Shown here one piece after another: positions 35,782 through 49,400 of a DNA stretch of 64,000 nucleotides; the first letter of the stretch is position 1, and every line of letters begins with the position of its first letter. The notes below the pieces were generated by a model. That model saw nothing but the letters and a program-made list of their open reading frames with translations, was not told the DNA's origin and did not search any database. Origin of the DNA: Rhynochetos jubatus. Taxonomy: Eukaryota > Chordata > Aves > Eurypygiformes > Rhynochetidae. Where the stretch lies: contig CM050654.1 of the NCBI GenBank assembly GCA_027574665.1, positions 13,324,142 through 13,388,141 on the forward strand. Direction: 5' to 3'. Made by a program: the position numbers and the translations under genes.

Positions 35782-36664
35782 GCGAGCGCGGGACGCTGCC
35801 CGGGCGGGCGGCCGTGAGGCGAACGAGCTGAGGGGAGAAGGCGGAGAAGTCGCAGTCCCGCGTGACTTGGAGGGTTTCGGGCTCATTTTCAAGCGATGGA
35901 GAGCCTCATCGTGAGTCGTATTCTTGCCGCCTTTTGCGGGCCCCCCCCTCACGCCTCACACCCGCTCTGCTGGCCGGCCCTCAGCGACCAGGGCCCGAGC
36001 GCGGCGGCCCCCTCCGCACCACCGACCTGCCTCTGCCCGGCCGCGCTCCTAACGCGGGTGCCTCTGCACGAACGCCACAGCCACGCGGGCTGCGGGGCTG
36101 ACCGGGAGCTACCCTGAACTCCCTTTCCTCACACGCTGTTTTTACCCTGACGTGGGCGCAGCTCAAGCCTTCCTAAAACACGCGCGGGGAAGCATTCACG
36201 CAGCCATCCCGGCATACGGGCACGCTCCCCACAGACAAAAGGGACGGAAGGGTCCGTCCCGTCCCCTTTCGCTTGGGGCTGCGGTGGGTGCGATCAGGCT
36301 TTGTGGCTCCCCACGCACAGCCCTACCTGCCGCTCGCCGCCGCGCACCGCCCAGAACGCCCGTCCAGGCGTCCCGCGGGCACGCCCCTCGCCTAGTCTAT
36401 TGGCCGCCGCGGCGCCCCCGGGGGCCGGCGCAGCACTGAGTGGTCCGGCACCCCGTCCGTCAACGCCGCCTGTCAAAACACGCCCGGCCCTTGTCACAAC
36501 CGAGAGAAGCCGTGGTGGCGCTTCCTGCGCGCGCGCGCCGCCCGCCCGGCGTTCCCCGCCCGCCCTGCCACCCCGCGCCGTGCACCGGCGCCGCCCTCTC
36601 TGCTCCTCCGGCACCGCGGGGGCCGCGGAGTCCGGCGCGGGCACGGTCAGCTGCCGGGACCGGG

Positions 36665-36709
36665 ATGGCCCTGCCGGGGAAAGTTGGCGCTGCCCCCGCC
36701 GTGCCGTGA
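36665..36709 (+). CDS. Upstream ORF before PLCL1
   Basis: ATG in a good Kozak setting (G at -3, G at +4) opens a 14-codon frame, MALPGKVGAAPAVP, that stops 76 bases before the PLCL1 ATG and in a different frame. If the transcript start lies upstream of 36665, this uORF would limit translation of PLCL1. Transcript start and conservation are unknown. Confidence 0.4.
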   Translation: MALPGKVGAAPAVP

Positions 36710-36785
36710 GGGGAACTACGCGGGACGCCGACCGCCTGTGTGTCCTCCCGCCGCCCCGGAGAAGTTGTCAGCGCTCGGCGGGGCG

Positions 36786-37058
36786 ATGGCAGAGGCTGCC
36801 GGCAGCAGGGAGCAACCGGCGGCGAGCCGTGCTCCTCCCGACGCCGCTCACCGTGCTGAGGAGGAGCCCGAGCCGGCTTCGCTGGACGCCCCGGCGGCGA
36901 CCGCGGGCAGGAGGCGGGAGCGCCGCAGCGGCGTCTCGGCTGTCGGTGCCGCCGAGCGCTTCCCTGGCGGCAGCCTGGGACCAGCGGCGGCGGCCGACCC
37001 CGATGCCTGCCTGCTGGAAGCGGCCAAGGCTACCCCGAGGAGGAGCAGCATCATTAAG
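36786..37058 (+). CDS. PLCL1: PLCL1 (PRIP1) coding exon 1
   Basis: First 91 residues of phospholipase C-like 1, a catalytically inactive PLC relative that binds Ins(1,4,5)P3 and scaffolds PP1, PP2A and GABA-A receptor trafficking factors in the cytoplasm. The ATG has a strong Kozak context (GGGCGATGG). The exon encodes MAEAAGSREQPAASRAPPDA and an Ala/Pro/Glu-rich, low-complexity middle. It then reads RRRERRSGV and finishes CLLEAAKATPRRSSIIK before the donor AAG|GTAAGG. The start (MAE), the RRSGV block and the LLEAA(R/K)ATPRRSSIIK end all match mammalian PLCL1 exon 1, including the exon border. The N-terminal linker varies in length between species. The PP1-binding KTVSF motif, PH, EF-hand, X/Y and C2 domains are encoded downstream, outside the window. 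Confidence 0.95.
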
Positions 37059-38639
37059 GTAAGGCCGGGAAGTTTCCCGGGGGTCCCGCCGCCGCTGGGT
37101 TGTCCGGGCTGAAGCCGCCCCTCGGAGCGCCCCTGCCCGCGGGGCGGCTGGGACTGGCAGGGAGGGTCCGAGATGGGCGGGGGGCAGAGGTGTGGGGGCA
37201 GCCTACGGTGGAGGGGCTGCGCGCATCCTTCGCGCAGGTGAAGCTGCCGCTCCGCGGGCAGCACGATGCGCAGCTGCCCTGTCCGCACGGAACAAGGTCG
37301 GCGGGGCTGCGGCGTTGCCTCCCCGGAGCCCTCTGGAAGACGCGTCCCCGGACCGAGCGTCTGGTGGAGGGGGTGTTCTCGGGGAGCTCGGCTGGCTGGT
37401 CCAGGGGGAGAGTGCTCCGGAGGTGGTCCGTGGTAGGGTGCTGCTCCTGCCTGCCGCTGAGAGGTGTCGGGGACCCGCCCAGACTCGTGCATGCCCCGGC
37501 AATTTAGCAGCGGGGCAGCTTCCCAAGGAGTCGCAAAGTTTTTGTGTAGCAGCTCGTATCTGTTCTTTCTTAATATTTATGAAGCACCTGCAGGCGGAAT
37601 AAAATAATAGCTTCTACAGCGATGGTTTTCTTTGCTCTTGAGTAGCAAAATATTCAGTGTCACAAATTAACAGAAGGCGTGTTTAGAGAGTGAAGGTAGT
37701 ACAGATTGCTGTGGAGCAGCACCGTGTGTTTAACACCCTTTACGTGAAATTAACAGGTCGAGTGTGATCTTAAAAGCCTCTGTCTTTGTTATAATCTGGC
37801 AAGGAAAATGGCTTTATGATTACATTTCTCTGTGTGTTTGGGTTTTTTTCCCAGTTTAATTTTTAAGAATCAACTATGTGGTTTTCAGTTAAATAGTATC
37901 TCCTTGCCAGTACATAGGCTAATTACTAGTTTCTGGGGAGACAATGAATGAAGTCTCATGGTAAACGTAATTTAGCATATGGTCACACGTGATCCTCCTG
38001 TAGTGATTTGCACTTGGAAGGCATCGGGAGAACAGTGGAAAATTACATGCTTCTGTAAATGTGTGAAGGCACTGGACAGAGCTCTAGCTCAAGGCAAGAA
38101 GGAAATAAATACATGCTTAGCTCTTAAAGCTTGGTACATCCATTCAAAGGAGGACTGGATAAACAAAATATTTGCTTTTTGCGTGTAACAGCTTCAGCAG
38201 AGCCTTGAGGATCCTTTGAAAGTTCTACCTTGAAATATTAACCCATATAGTCCAACAAAACACTGAAGTGTGGGTTTAGTCTTCTAAAGACATCCACTGA
38301 ATGTTATGGGAATGCTTCCAATCTGAAGTTATTTAAATGCTTTACTAAATAAGGACTAATCTGTAGTTGTTCTGGTATGGAAATGGTATGTTCTCTTGGT
38401 ATTTTGTGAAGGTTTCAACAATTGAAAATATACAATCTTGGATTTAAATTAAAGAACTTATCATTGTTTTACAGAGTACCAGTTCTGTGTGGTAGATATC
38501 TCCTAATGTCATAAATAGTAGATAAGTTTCAATGACTGGGTAGTATTTTCACTACAGCTTGATATTTAACATTATTACTGAGAGTGATAATGGTCTGTCT
38601 TCCAACTGGAGGAAATTTCTTGAGATACATCCTGGCTTG

Positions 38640-38945
38640 ATGTTTGTCAGCAGAGAGATTCTTGATAGAGATGAGAAAGTATTTATGTTATTTAGGGAAC
38701 TGGTACAGCCTCATCTGAAATACTGTGCTTAGGAATGGTGCATTCAGACTGGAGCAGGAGCAAAGGAGGATAACTAGGATGGGCTGATAAGGTCAATGGA
38801 TTGAGTACTGTATGAGGGACAATTTGATTTCTAGGACAGCATTGCCTTTAGAACAAAGGATGCCTATGCATATATCCAGTCTAGAAACTAGAAAGTTATT
38901 CCAATCATTGTGAGAGTCTGGAATGGTCATGCGATAGAAATTGAA
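38640..38945 (+). mobile_element. Ancient CR1/L3-type LINE fragment
   Basis: Diverged but ordered phrases of the CR1/L3 3' region are readable on the plus strand. They include 'cagcctcatctgaaatactgtgc', 'gaggataactaggatggg' and 'attgtgagagtctggaatggtc', the last matching the '-gagggtggtgaatctctggaa-' block of the family. The copy is old and has indels. Confidence 0.5.
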
Positions 38946-41900
38946 TGAAAAATACCATCATTCATGTCAAATTTAGTTGTTAAGCTAATGAATGAAATTA
39001 GATAACATGGTTGTGTGTGAACTTGAAAATTTGCAGGCTATGCATCTCTAAGGCATACTGTTGGGACCCTATATAGAGCATTACATCTATTTTCCCACCA
39101 GGTTGTCTCAGTGGTGTATGAAAGTGTTCTGGATCACAGTTTACCTTTGGCATTATACTAGTGAACGGGGAAATACTTTTAAGTTGGGATAGAAATTAAA
39201 TAATGTATTTGTCTGCATCTTTCAGGAATTTCTGATGCCCTAGGAAAGGTTCATCAGGTGTAGAATGCAAATTCTAGATGCAATTAAGATAAAAAACCAA
39301 ACTTACTTTACCCTTTCTGGTTTTTTGGGGGACTTTAGCGTGCGGGAGTTCTGTGTAAGCATTGTATGTTTTGCAGGGGAGTGAATTTTACCATGTCGCA
39401 TTATGTTTATTTTACTATAAAAAGTATGTATGTTCATGTAAATCTGTAGTCGGAATAGTGTTTCATCACTTTCTCTAAACTGATTTTACCAGCTGAAAAA
39501 GGTGGTTTAAGAAAGCAAAGGAAGTTGTACAGTCTTTCTCTGCAGGAGCTGAACACTCTTGCCCTGTTTTCTCATATCTCTCCCAATTATTTAAAGGTGT
39601 ACTTTAAGCAAGGTCTTGCTGAATTAAGCAAAAACTTAGATTCTGTAGATTTAGGTGATCAAAGTATAATTTTAATAGCACTTTTTTCCCAGCTATTTTT
39701 TAGAAGTTTTAGAAGAAACCTTGCAAGTTTCAAGGTTAGCATCTGAGAGCCCAGTTCCAGTGGAGGAGAGACTTGCTTACATTGGGGTGTTTTGGCATCC
39801 ACCCATGTAACTGAAGTATAAAGAACTGAACAGGGACTTGCTTTAAAAACCTTTCCTGGAGCAAATTGCATTTGGCATATACTGCGAGTAAAATATGAAC
39901 CCTTCTAGATAATTTTCAGTGAACTCGTGCTCTATATTTGGCTTCAGAAAAGAGAACTCATTTATATAAAAGAACAAAATGTAGCTTGAATATTCTTATT
40001 CCCATTTTGCTTTGCTAACATTCACAGCTTTGTAGATTGAGGAAAATTTGAAATAGCATTAATGAGAAAGAGTTGTAGTGGCTCTTGTGCTTTAGAAAAT
40101 TTCCCTAATACATGTGCATTAGTTGTTGGTTTTCTTGAGTTTGTTTTTTAATGCAAGGAAGAGGTAAATGGTCTTACTACAGAACTGGAGCAAGGAAGGG
40201 CTTTTGCCATGAGAAGCCTGAAGTTAGTGGAGTATAATGGCTAGGAGACAAAATTAGGGAACGGGCAAGAGAGCATAGAACTTAATCCATCTTCAAAGAA
40301 GCCTAGAGACGGCCCATGCATTGGCTAGGTTGTTTGCCAAGTGTTTCAATTTTTTTTTCTTGTGAGTAATCCAGGGCAGATTGATGGAAATAGAATGTTA
40401 ATTGCCACTGCTTTTGGGCCAGGAGAACAGATGAGAGTGCTCGAAGAACTGGGTTTCTTCTTCCTTTACTTTTAATGCTTTGCAAGCCTTCTTGTGTGGG
40501 GCTATAAACAGAGTTGACCGATGTTTTCCTTCTGGCATGTTCCTTCTGACATTGCATTTTAATAAATGGGTAGGAAGGCTGTGTAATTTGTTATGTAATG
40601 TCTACTGAAATATTTTGTAACTTTTTACCAAAATATTTCCCTGTCAGGTCTTATCAGGCTTCTTTCTGCTTTGTTTGCATGCAATACAAACTTCTGGGAC
40701 CATGTGGGTTTCTTTTCTTCCTGGATCTGTGTGTGAAGATACTGTAGCAGAAAAGGCAGCTCTGTGCCATGTTAGTACCAGCAGGCTATGCCCATGAAGT
40801 GAACTTGACGTAGGAACTGCAGTAGTCTTTTAACTTCAGTCACAGCGGAGCTATGAGACCTTTCACTGCAGTTCTTCCAAAGACTGTTTGCTTGCTTCAT
40901 GCACAGATTTTTTTTTTTTTCTTAGAAAGCCAGCTGAGTTCTTCTTGCCTGTCATGTACTACTGGTCTAAAACTGCAAGGATTAGAGTTTAGCATTGAAT
41001 GCATCAGTGGAAGTGTATTAAGATAGCCAGCTGTCTTTCAAGAAGTTGTATTTGTCTTAGTGACATTTTTAGCTTTAAAAAAACCCAAGCCTACAAAAAA
41101 AAAGAATGAGGCTTAATTTTCTTTCAGCTTGCGTACTCAAGTGTGGTGACAGAATTTAAGTGTGTTAAATACATGATATATCTATCTATGAAACATGACT
41201 ATGTAAGACGTTTTTTCAGAAGACTGTACAGTTTTTCAGAAATCATAATGATTCTCCAGTAACTCTTACTTAGCTTTTTGCTGCGTAAGTTTACATTTAG
41301 ATACTTACTACTTAATAATCTAAAACTTTGACTATGTAAGATTCATTAAAGCTGATTAATTAGTTGATAGCCCAATAGTGATTTTACCACCACTGCATTC
41401 TTTGGCATATTCAGAAGTACCCTAGAAAAAGAGGAAAATATTTAGGTAGAGAATACATTAAAGAATCCAGTAGAGCCTAAAAATGTATAGAGAAGGACAA
41501 GAGTGACATGCCTAACTGTGGAAAGACTGCCACATAATGAGAAATTCATAAGATTGGCTTGGAAAAGGTAACTGTTGGGTGATTTTTTTAATGTATATGT
41601 AAGTGCCCAAACATTGCCTTGAAACAGGGAACTGATACTCACTTTCTTTCACAGAACGTGAGGTATGGGAAACCCAGTGTTACAGCAGCAGGTTTAAAAT
41701 AAATGAAAGTATTTTCTGATGCAGCATGTGATTAAATCATGCACTTAACAGCCACAGAAAGCTGTGACAGTAAGAAATATAACCATGGGTTCAAGCAGGT
41801 TCAAAATGACGGATTGATGGAGAGCTTCACAATGCACCAAAAGCATCTGGCTTAGAAGCTTCCTAAATGACAAGTGATTGAACACTGGGAAACTAAGGTG

Positions 41901-44900
41901 GAGGATTGATCACTTTGTACTTTTCTTCTTCTTATGTGTCTCCCCATGCATGTACTGGGATACCAGCAGTTGACCTTTATCTAACCCTGTATCTGTTTGT
42001 TAAGAAAAACTTGAATACACTGAAGAGGCACAGAATGCCATTTTCCATTATTGCAAGTGTAAAAATTTCTTAGAAATGAAAAGTATCTTCTCTGTTAATT
42101 AGTTATTTAGAATTATCTTTTTTCCAACTTTGCAGAAGAGAAGCATTTTGGAGGTATTTTTTGGATTGCTGTGGTATAGCTGTTTGTAGTCTACAATGTT
42201 TTCATAACACTGCACCTGTATTCCATACACCACTGTTTTTTCGTAAGCATCTATTCAAGACAGGGTTGAACAGAATCTGTACTGGTTGTAGACCTGCTTT
42301 TGCCAAAGAAATTATATCCAGTAGTTAGCATCACTGAAGATGGACAGCTTTTCTGTGAAACTGTTGCATTTCTTACTAAGATAGTTTCTTATGGCGGGCG
42401 GTAGGCGGTTCAGTCTGGGGTTTAGCCCCCACCTCTTCCCTGAAAGGAAGGAACATTGGTAGGTCCAGTATGTGCCTAAGAGAACATTGTAGTGTCAAGG
42501 ATTTAGGTCTTGTGGATTTTTGTGTGTGTCAAGCTATCATTAATAACTATCTGTAACAATGCAGACCACAATCCACTGAAGACTCAGGTGTATAAAAAGG
42601 GATTCAGGTGCAGGATTTAGGCATATAGGTTCTATGAAACTGTCCTGAAGGCTCACCTACCTTCTTACGCCTTTCAGGGACTAAGTTTTGCCAGAGAAGT
42701 TTCTTAAACAGATTTTTCTCTTGTTCAGACCCAGGGTCACACCTGCTGCTGAGCATTTTATTTGACTTGTGCCCAAGTCAGTCTATGAATAATATGTAAA
42801 GGTTTCTTTCCATTCAATTTCTTGGAATTTTTCATGTTTAATTTAGACTTTCTGTTTCTGATGGTTGGATTTGTCACAAAATACAATGAATATTATTTCC
42901 AGCCATTTCTGCACTTAAGCAAGAAGTTATTTAAGTTAACTTCTCCTGAAGGAGAACTTGGGGCCTGTCTAAAAGTCTCTTAAAAATCAACAGGAGCCTT
43001 TACTCTAAATTAGTGTAAACTTTAATTAGTACTTTCAAAAGAAAAAAAAAAAACCCTGACCAAAACGAATCCCAGCCACCTACATCCAGGGCAAACTGTG
43101 TCTATTAACGTTTATAGCAAATTTGTCTGTTATGCTGACTGCTAATTCTGGAGTAGTTTTCTTGTCAATCAGTTCCATTTAGCACATAATGTAACACGAC
43201 TGGTGATCTCGTTAAACTTAGGGGTAGAGACGGACAATAGCATTGTGTTTGTGGTGTCTTTCCATGCAGGATCGTAACAGTCAAGGTTATTCTAGTGTCT
43301 TCCACTGAAATTATCTAAAGGTGACCTTTTTCAAACTGGTGGGACAATAACCTTTCTGTAGGATACCAAGTCCGTTGGTCTGCAAACACAAGTTCTGGCA
43401 GGTCTTTTCAGGAAGTTGTTTGGTAGGAGCTGTAATGGTCAGGAATAAGAGATGAAGTTGGTGATACTGGTTGATTTGTTTTTAAAGTATGTCATGTGCA
43501 CAAAGACTGTTGTGCAGAATACATAAATAACAATTAAAAATAATGTTCTGTTGGGGTAATGGTGCTGGTGGATAGAACAGCGGCGGAGGAATGCTTTCTG
43601 CTCTTTTCCAAATATGTTAAGCAGCTGTTAATAAAACTAAATTTTCATATGGGTGCAGAGATGCAAATACTGTTTCTTATGATAATATTTTATTCATTTT
43701 GTAGTTCCACTGAGATCAACTCCATCTGTAACAAAAATGTTTTATTTGAGTTAATGGTATATATTTTTAGTTTTCTGTTCTTCCCCACAGTAGATATGAA
43801 AATGCAGGCACCTACTGTAGAATCAATAATGCATCCTCTGTGGCGGAACATTTAGCTGATCATGCTCATAAACCTAATCAGCATGGTTTGGTTTTTTTTC
43901 TTTCCGGGATGCACCTCGTAGGTGTAATTTTTGGTAATACCTTGGCGATTTTTCTATGAAATGGGGAATGATGATTAATGTAACTTTTTATTGCACCTAT
44001 TCTGGCTTATTTTTTTTCTTAGCCAATATGACTTGGAGGTTTTGACATGCATGACAGTTCAGGAGCTGCTCAGACTTGGTTAAATTGTTAAGTTCTGCAA
44101 AAGGCTAAGTGCCTTTACCAAATACTAAAAGTTCCAAAGAGTGATATCTCTGTATTGGTGTAGAAGTGTATTTACAGTTAAAGCTTTGTTCTTAAATCTT
44201 TCTCGATCATAAACATTTTTGGTTTTGAAGCCTACTTATGCAGAACACTGTCTTCTGGGGGAATCTTTTTATGTCAGAAATATACAGTTTCAGTGATTAT
44301 TGGGCCCCTTCCTGAAACATGTTTAAATTACTGAGATTATTGTAAATGTCTTTATTCAGTTCTCGTTCATTGTTAACACGTGTATTTATTGAAAGTCTCG
44401 GACCATTAAGACTGTGTACAGGCCCTAATTTAAATAATTAATGGGAATCAAACTGAGATAAAATATTCCTGTTCCAGAGCCACTTATATCAACAAAATTA
44501 GTCTTGGGATTATTTTTGGGCATCATGCGTCAGATAATGTTATTGTGACATGCCTATTTAAAGATGCATCAAAGGGTAAAAGGTGACTGACACCAAAGTA
44601 TTACTACTTTGCTACTGTACTGAGAGGATTTTTAAAAATATTCTAGCTGTAAATGTGAGGTTTGGTTCTCCTACTGAGTTGCATGATCATCAGAGTACTA
44701 AAACACTGTATCTTGGATAATTCTAGCAAAAACAGGTACAGAAAAAGTTCATTATATTCATACTAATTATCCCCCAGAGTTTCTCCATCCTGCTGGATCT
44801 CATCCCTCTTGATTGACCTGTGTCATGCTGCTTTGGTACTTCTTGGGACAAAAGTGGGTAGTCTGTGCTGCCCAGTACATTGTTCAGAGATTCATACAAA

Positions 44901-46414
44901 GTGGAAATTAGTTTATTACTGCAAAATTGCCATGTATTGATTTGCATGGATGTAAGTCACTACTGAAGAAGTAGGTTGCTGCATAATTAAGACTCCAAAA
45001 CCATCATTCTTCACTGCAAGTTTGTTTTGGTGACTTGGATACAACTTCTGAATGTGCACTAAGAATCTCCATCTATTCAGTATGAAGCTGACTACTTAAT
45101 TACATACCTTTCAAGTAAGTCTCGAATAGTGCACATGGTTTATTATTTTATGGACCCAAAGTCTGTCAAGCTATGTTGAGCAGTGATCCTCCCAGCATAA
45201 TTGGGATCTAATTACCTGTACTGTATTAGAGGTAGGCATAGCATGCTTTTAATTCATTAGATAGTTTTGATGGATTGCTGGTTTGTTTTGATTGTAAGCT
45301 GCAAAAAGTTTTTATCTTATTTAGCTCTTTCAGATAGTTTTGGGGGAAACACAACAAAAAAGGAGTTGCCTCAAGGAAATGCAGGGTGCATTTGTGGTTT
45401 GAGAGGCCTGTTGCTTATGCAAACATGGCTATGTCAACTTTGCTTTTGCGTATGTCTGTGTACCTTTCTCTGTGTTTTGTGTTGATGTGTCTCTTGGAAA
45501 GTGTATCTGCCTAAAAAACCAAACAAACCCAAAGAACAACCAAACTTCTGACAGGAGTATTGGTGAAAAAAGACCACATTCTGTAACATTGTATCCTACT
45601 GCAAAGTCAATACGTTTTGAGAAGCACATGTGCTGTAGTGACCGCATCTGAAGGTTAGCTGCACCACGTTTGCAAGAATAAGGTAGGAAGTAAATAGCGG
45701 TAGGAAGTAAAACTCTGAGCAGGAAGGAGTCAGATGTGGGATGCAGGTGGGAAAGCCATGGGGCAAAGCAGGGTGAGAGCATGTCTAGAAGCTCAAGTGA
45801 AAGTCAGAAAATTGGATTATATGTAATCCAAATGCTGCTGGGAGAGGAGGCTGTCACAGGGAGCCAGCAAGGCTGAAATAAAACTGGGGAGCATGGCTGG
45901 GAGCTTGGGCAGTGACGTCAGGAGTCTGCCAAGAGGGGACAAGTGGGGTAGGGACAAGGTGAAGGGCAGTGACCAGGGCCTCAAACAAGAGCTTGGAGCA
46001 CAGCCATGGGGATCCTGTTTGCGGACCCGGAGCTGAGCTCCCCAGCAGGAAAAGTCCTGCAAGAAAAAGAGCAGTTATGTTGCCTGAGCTGAATTGCGGT
46101 GGTTGTAGTAGTCTCTGGGGCATGTACAGAGCTAGAGGTGTGTCGGTGTTTAAGGGGAGTAGTGGCTGAATGATGTCAAGTTTTGGAGTAGAGGTGGAGG
46201 GGGACCTGCAAGGGGGTGTAAGGTAGCTTCTAGGAGGCCAGAGGGTCTTTTTCTTGCCACAAGCACTATTGCAGCTCTGGTGGAGGGAACAAGAGGAGGA
46301 TGAGTGAGGGCTGCCTTGGTCCTGCTCTTGCCAGCTGGGTGGTTGAATCTAATGCCTCGCGTCCCTCTCTCCCTGAGTGAATTTGGGCATCTCCTATTAA
46401 GCTTTTCACACCAA

Positions 46415-46427
46415 CCCCCCCCCCCCC
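46415..46427 (+). repeat. Poly-C run (C13)
   Basis: Homopolymer of 13 C in intron 1 of PLCL1; length is a likely sequencing and assembly weak point. Confidence 0.9.
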
Positions 46428-49400
46428 AGCATTTAGGCAAGTTTTACCATTTTAAGTTAACATCACAGTGCTGTTTTAATTTTGTTTTTGTTGTCAGGAT
46501 GATTTTTTTGAGAGAAGAGATATTCTTGGGGATTCTGTCAGCTTTAGCCTACTGTTGCTATTTGCACAGAAGAATAAATAGCATCTTGTTTTACTTAACA
46601 TTAGATTTTCTCTTAACACTTGCAAAATACAGTATAGGCAACTCATTGTAAATATTGATGAGTTCTGGATTCTTCCATTAATTTTTATTTATAAGCTGTA
46701 CTTTTGTTTGGAAGAGCCATGCAATTTTTTTCATTTAATAAGAATTTTCCAAAATATCTGATTAGAAGTTGCATTTTGCTCAGCTAAAGTGACTGCTGAT
46801 CTCTTCAAGCCAGAGCTATCAGGAGAGAGCACTGTGAATGAATTACTCTAAAATCTCTCTTCTTTTTCCAAATAAGATTATGTAGGAGCTTATGCAATTA
46901 ATTTAACAAATGTAATAATTTAATAAAAGAATTATATTTCATCGAAGTATGACACACCTCCAGGCTACCTCATACAAATACTGTAATAAAAAAATTCTGT
47001 GAGCACTGGCTAAAAAATAGACATTGGAATTCATTAAACATATAAAAAAAGACTTTCTGTGAACATTTTGTGTTCTGTGGTAGATGGAGCCCACTCCCAG
47101 AGACTGCTTGGAAGCTGCACAGCCTTCAGGGAATGCTGTGTGCAAGGTCTTGCCGGACCTGGCCTTGCTCTGTGGGTAACACTGAGTTTTGGTGCTGGGG
47201 TAAACAGATTTGTTCTGGGAAGTATGTTTGGATGTATCCTGAAGGAAGTGTCATCCAATAGCATTATGTAAAATTGGTTGTACTTGTGTATGATTTGGAA
47301 ATGCAAGTCATAGTATATATAGCTTGTGAATTTCTTTTTCAGAGTGTTATGATTCACAGTGGCAGTTGCTCCCTGAAGCAGTGCAGATTTTGAGTATAAA
47401 CATGGTTTCTGCAGTCTCTGAAATCAGTGACAATTTTCCCATTGCCATCAATGGAGGAAGGATTGGGTTGAACACAAATACCCAATCACTAAACCCTGTT
47501 ATTTTAGTTTGCAGTTTGCTTTTTCAGGCTCTTGAAGACTTTAAATAGTTAATTTTGTTATGCTGAACCAACTTTGAGCTAGATGAGGTTTGTTTGGAAA
47601 AACTGTATTACTTTAAACCTGAACAACATTACTGCTGAAAGTGAATGTTAGGGGATTGTTTCCAGATAACAGTTGCTCTTATTAGAAACACAAAAAAGAG
47701 TAAGTTGCTGTTAGAGCTGAAGTAAAAATAGAGGTGACTTAACTCACAGCAAGTGCATTTGTTTATTATTTGCCTGGCAGTGCTGCTGCGGGCTCTGTGT
47801 GCATGTTAATTCTGTTCATATTCAATACTTTGTTACATCTTTATGGAAGAGAGGGAGGTGCCTTCATACACAGTGGTGAGTCTGATGGACAGGAATAGAG
47901 CTTAGAAATAATTGAATTTGATGGACTGATCCAAATCTCATTGAGATCAAATCAGAGCCTGTTCATAACCTTCAGAACATTCTCCAGGTACCCTTGTCAC
48001 CATGGAGGAGTGCTCCCTGCAGCAAAACCTCCTGACTTTGAAGATTTGCTTTTTTTAACTATTATAATGAATTCATTTACGTTACACTCTTGTCCTGAGC
48101 ATAGATTACACAGATTGCATGGACTGTGGTGTCTTTCTGTAGTAGAAGCTGGGTTGCAGCAGTAGAGAGGGAGGATAAATACATTTTTTGGCTTGGGAGA
48201 GTGAAATGTGACTGTGTTAGGCAGCATGCTTTGCCTAGGCTCAGTAGTCTTGCTGGGAAGGCATGAGTGTGGGAGCAGGTAAACCTTAAGTGATAGGAAG
48301 AAAGGTTAATTTAATGAAATGGGGTTAATATCCTCACTTGCTTTGATCAGTGTAAAGACTGTAAGTGTCATTCACTGTTACAGTGTCCCATGTGACATGA
48401 AATGCTGACATACAAGTACGTGTCATGACATCTTGTGGCTGGCTGAGAGTCATTAAGAGGACTGTCCCTTTGCCTGGAGAGCTCACCTATGAGGCTAATG
48501 CCCAGACTCCTATTTAGATGTGCCCTGATGCTGGATGGATGGTCTCATTTACCAGGAAGATGGGAAAGAGGAACAGAGAGCACGTTAAACAGGGGGATTT
48601 CAGAGCAGTGAGGTGCTGGGAATCTGCACCTTGTTGGTCACCACTTCTGGCAGTGCTTATGGTGTCTGGGGAATAGGGCAATTTTGTTGCTTTTCAAAGA
48701 ACTAGGAACATTCTGTGAAGTAAAAACTTTAAGCTTAAGAGTATACTTGGATCTTGTAGCAGTATCTTGCCTTCCAAATAGGAGAGGACCACACATTTTT
48801 CTTAGCTTTCTGAAGAAAATTGGCATATAGCTGGTGTCTGGCTTCCACATATCCCTTCTCTGCAGAGAGGCAACAGTGTATTTCCTTCAGACCAGCTTTA
48901 ACTTCTCCAAAGTTACTCAGCTCTCAGCTTGAATAAACTGAGCTATATCCTACTGCAAGTGCATTTGGCATAGTTTTTAGAAATTTGAGGATATTAAAGA
49001 ACAGTGTGGGCACAGTTTTCCATTCACTGGGGGAGGAGAGGAAAGATCGATTTTCCAACGTAAAAATGCTGCAGCATTTTCTGACTTGTTTGAGCAGCAA
49101 TGAGGCAGAAGACATGACCCTGATGAAATGCACCATTTTTGTGGTGTAGATGTGGTATAATACTGAACTTTTTATTTAATTTGAAATGCCATTTACTTTG
49201 TTTACCTAACTGTACACCTACTTGGGGATTGCAGAATGTCTCTAACGTGTGTTCTGGCATATAGCAGCCAGGAGCACATACTGCACAGTTCTCCTAATAT
49301 CGTTCAGGGAAAACACCAAAGTGTTTACATGTCCGGATATTTGTATGTTCTAAAGAACATGGTTCTACTTGTTTAGCTTATTATCTTCCCATCCATCTAC

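Larger units (their letters stand above)
35380..37520. promoter_or_regulatory. CpG island and promoter region of PLCL1
   Basis: Two CpG-dense blocks (35.38-35.96 kb and 36.0-37.5 kb) flank and include PLCL1 exon 1. An inverted CCAAT box lies at 36399-36403. An alternating CG stretch is near 36.53 kb, and no TATA box is obvious near the start codon, as expected for a CpG-type promoter. Long overlapping open frames on both strands here (for example 36301-37062 and 36848-37492) are stop-poor GC artefacts apart from the PLCL1 frame. Confidence 0.8.

Noticed and set aside
35296..35952. Open frames containing (LRGAK)n, (EGREA)n and (RAPQL)n
   Set aside because: They are forced by a 15-base repeat unit without stops. 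The frames on both strands are open only because of the minisatellite.
36301..37062. 253-codon plus-strand frame across the PLCL1 exon
   Set aside because: It is in a different frame from the recognised PLCL1 start and is Arg/Pro-rich throughout, as expected of a GC-island shadow frame.
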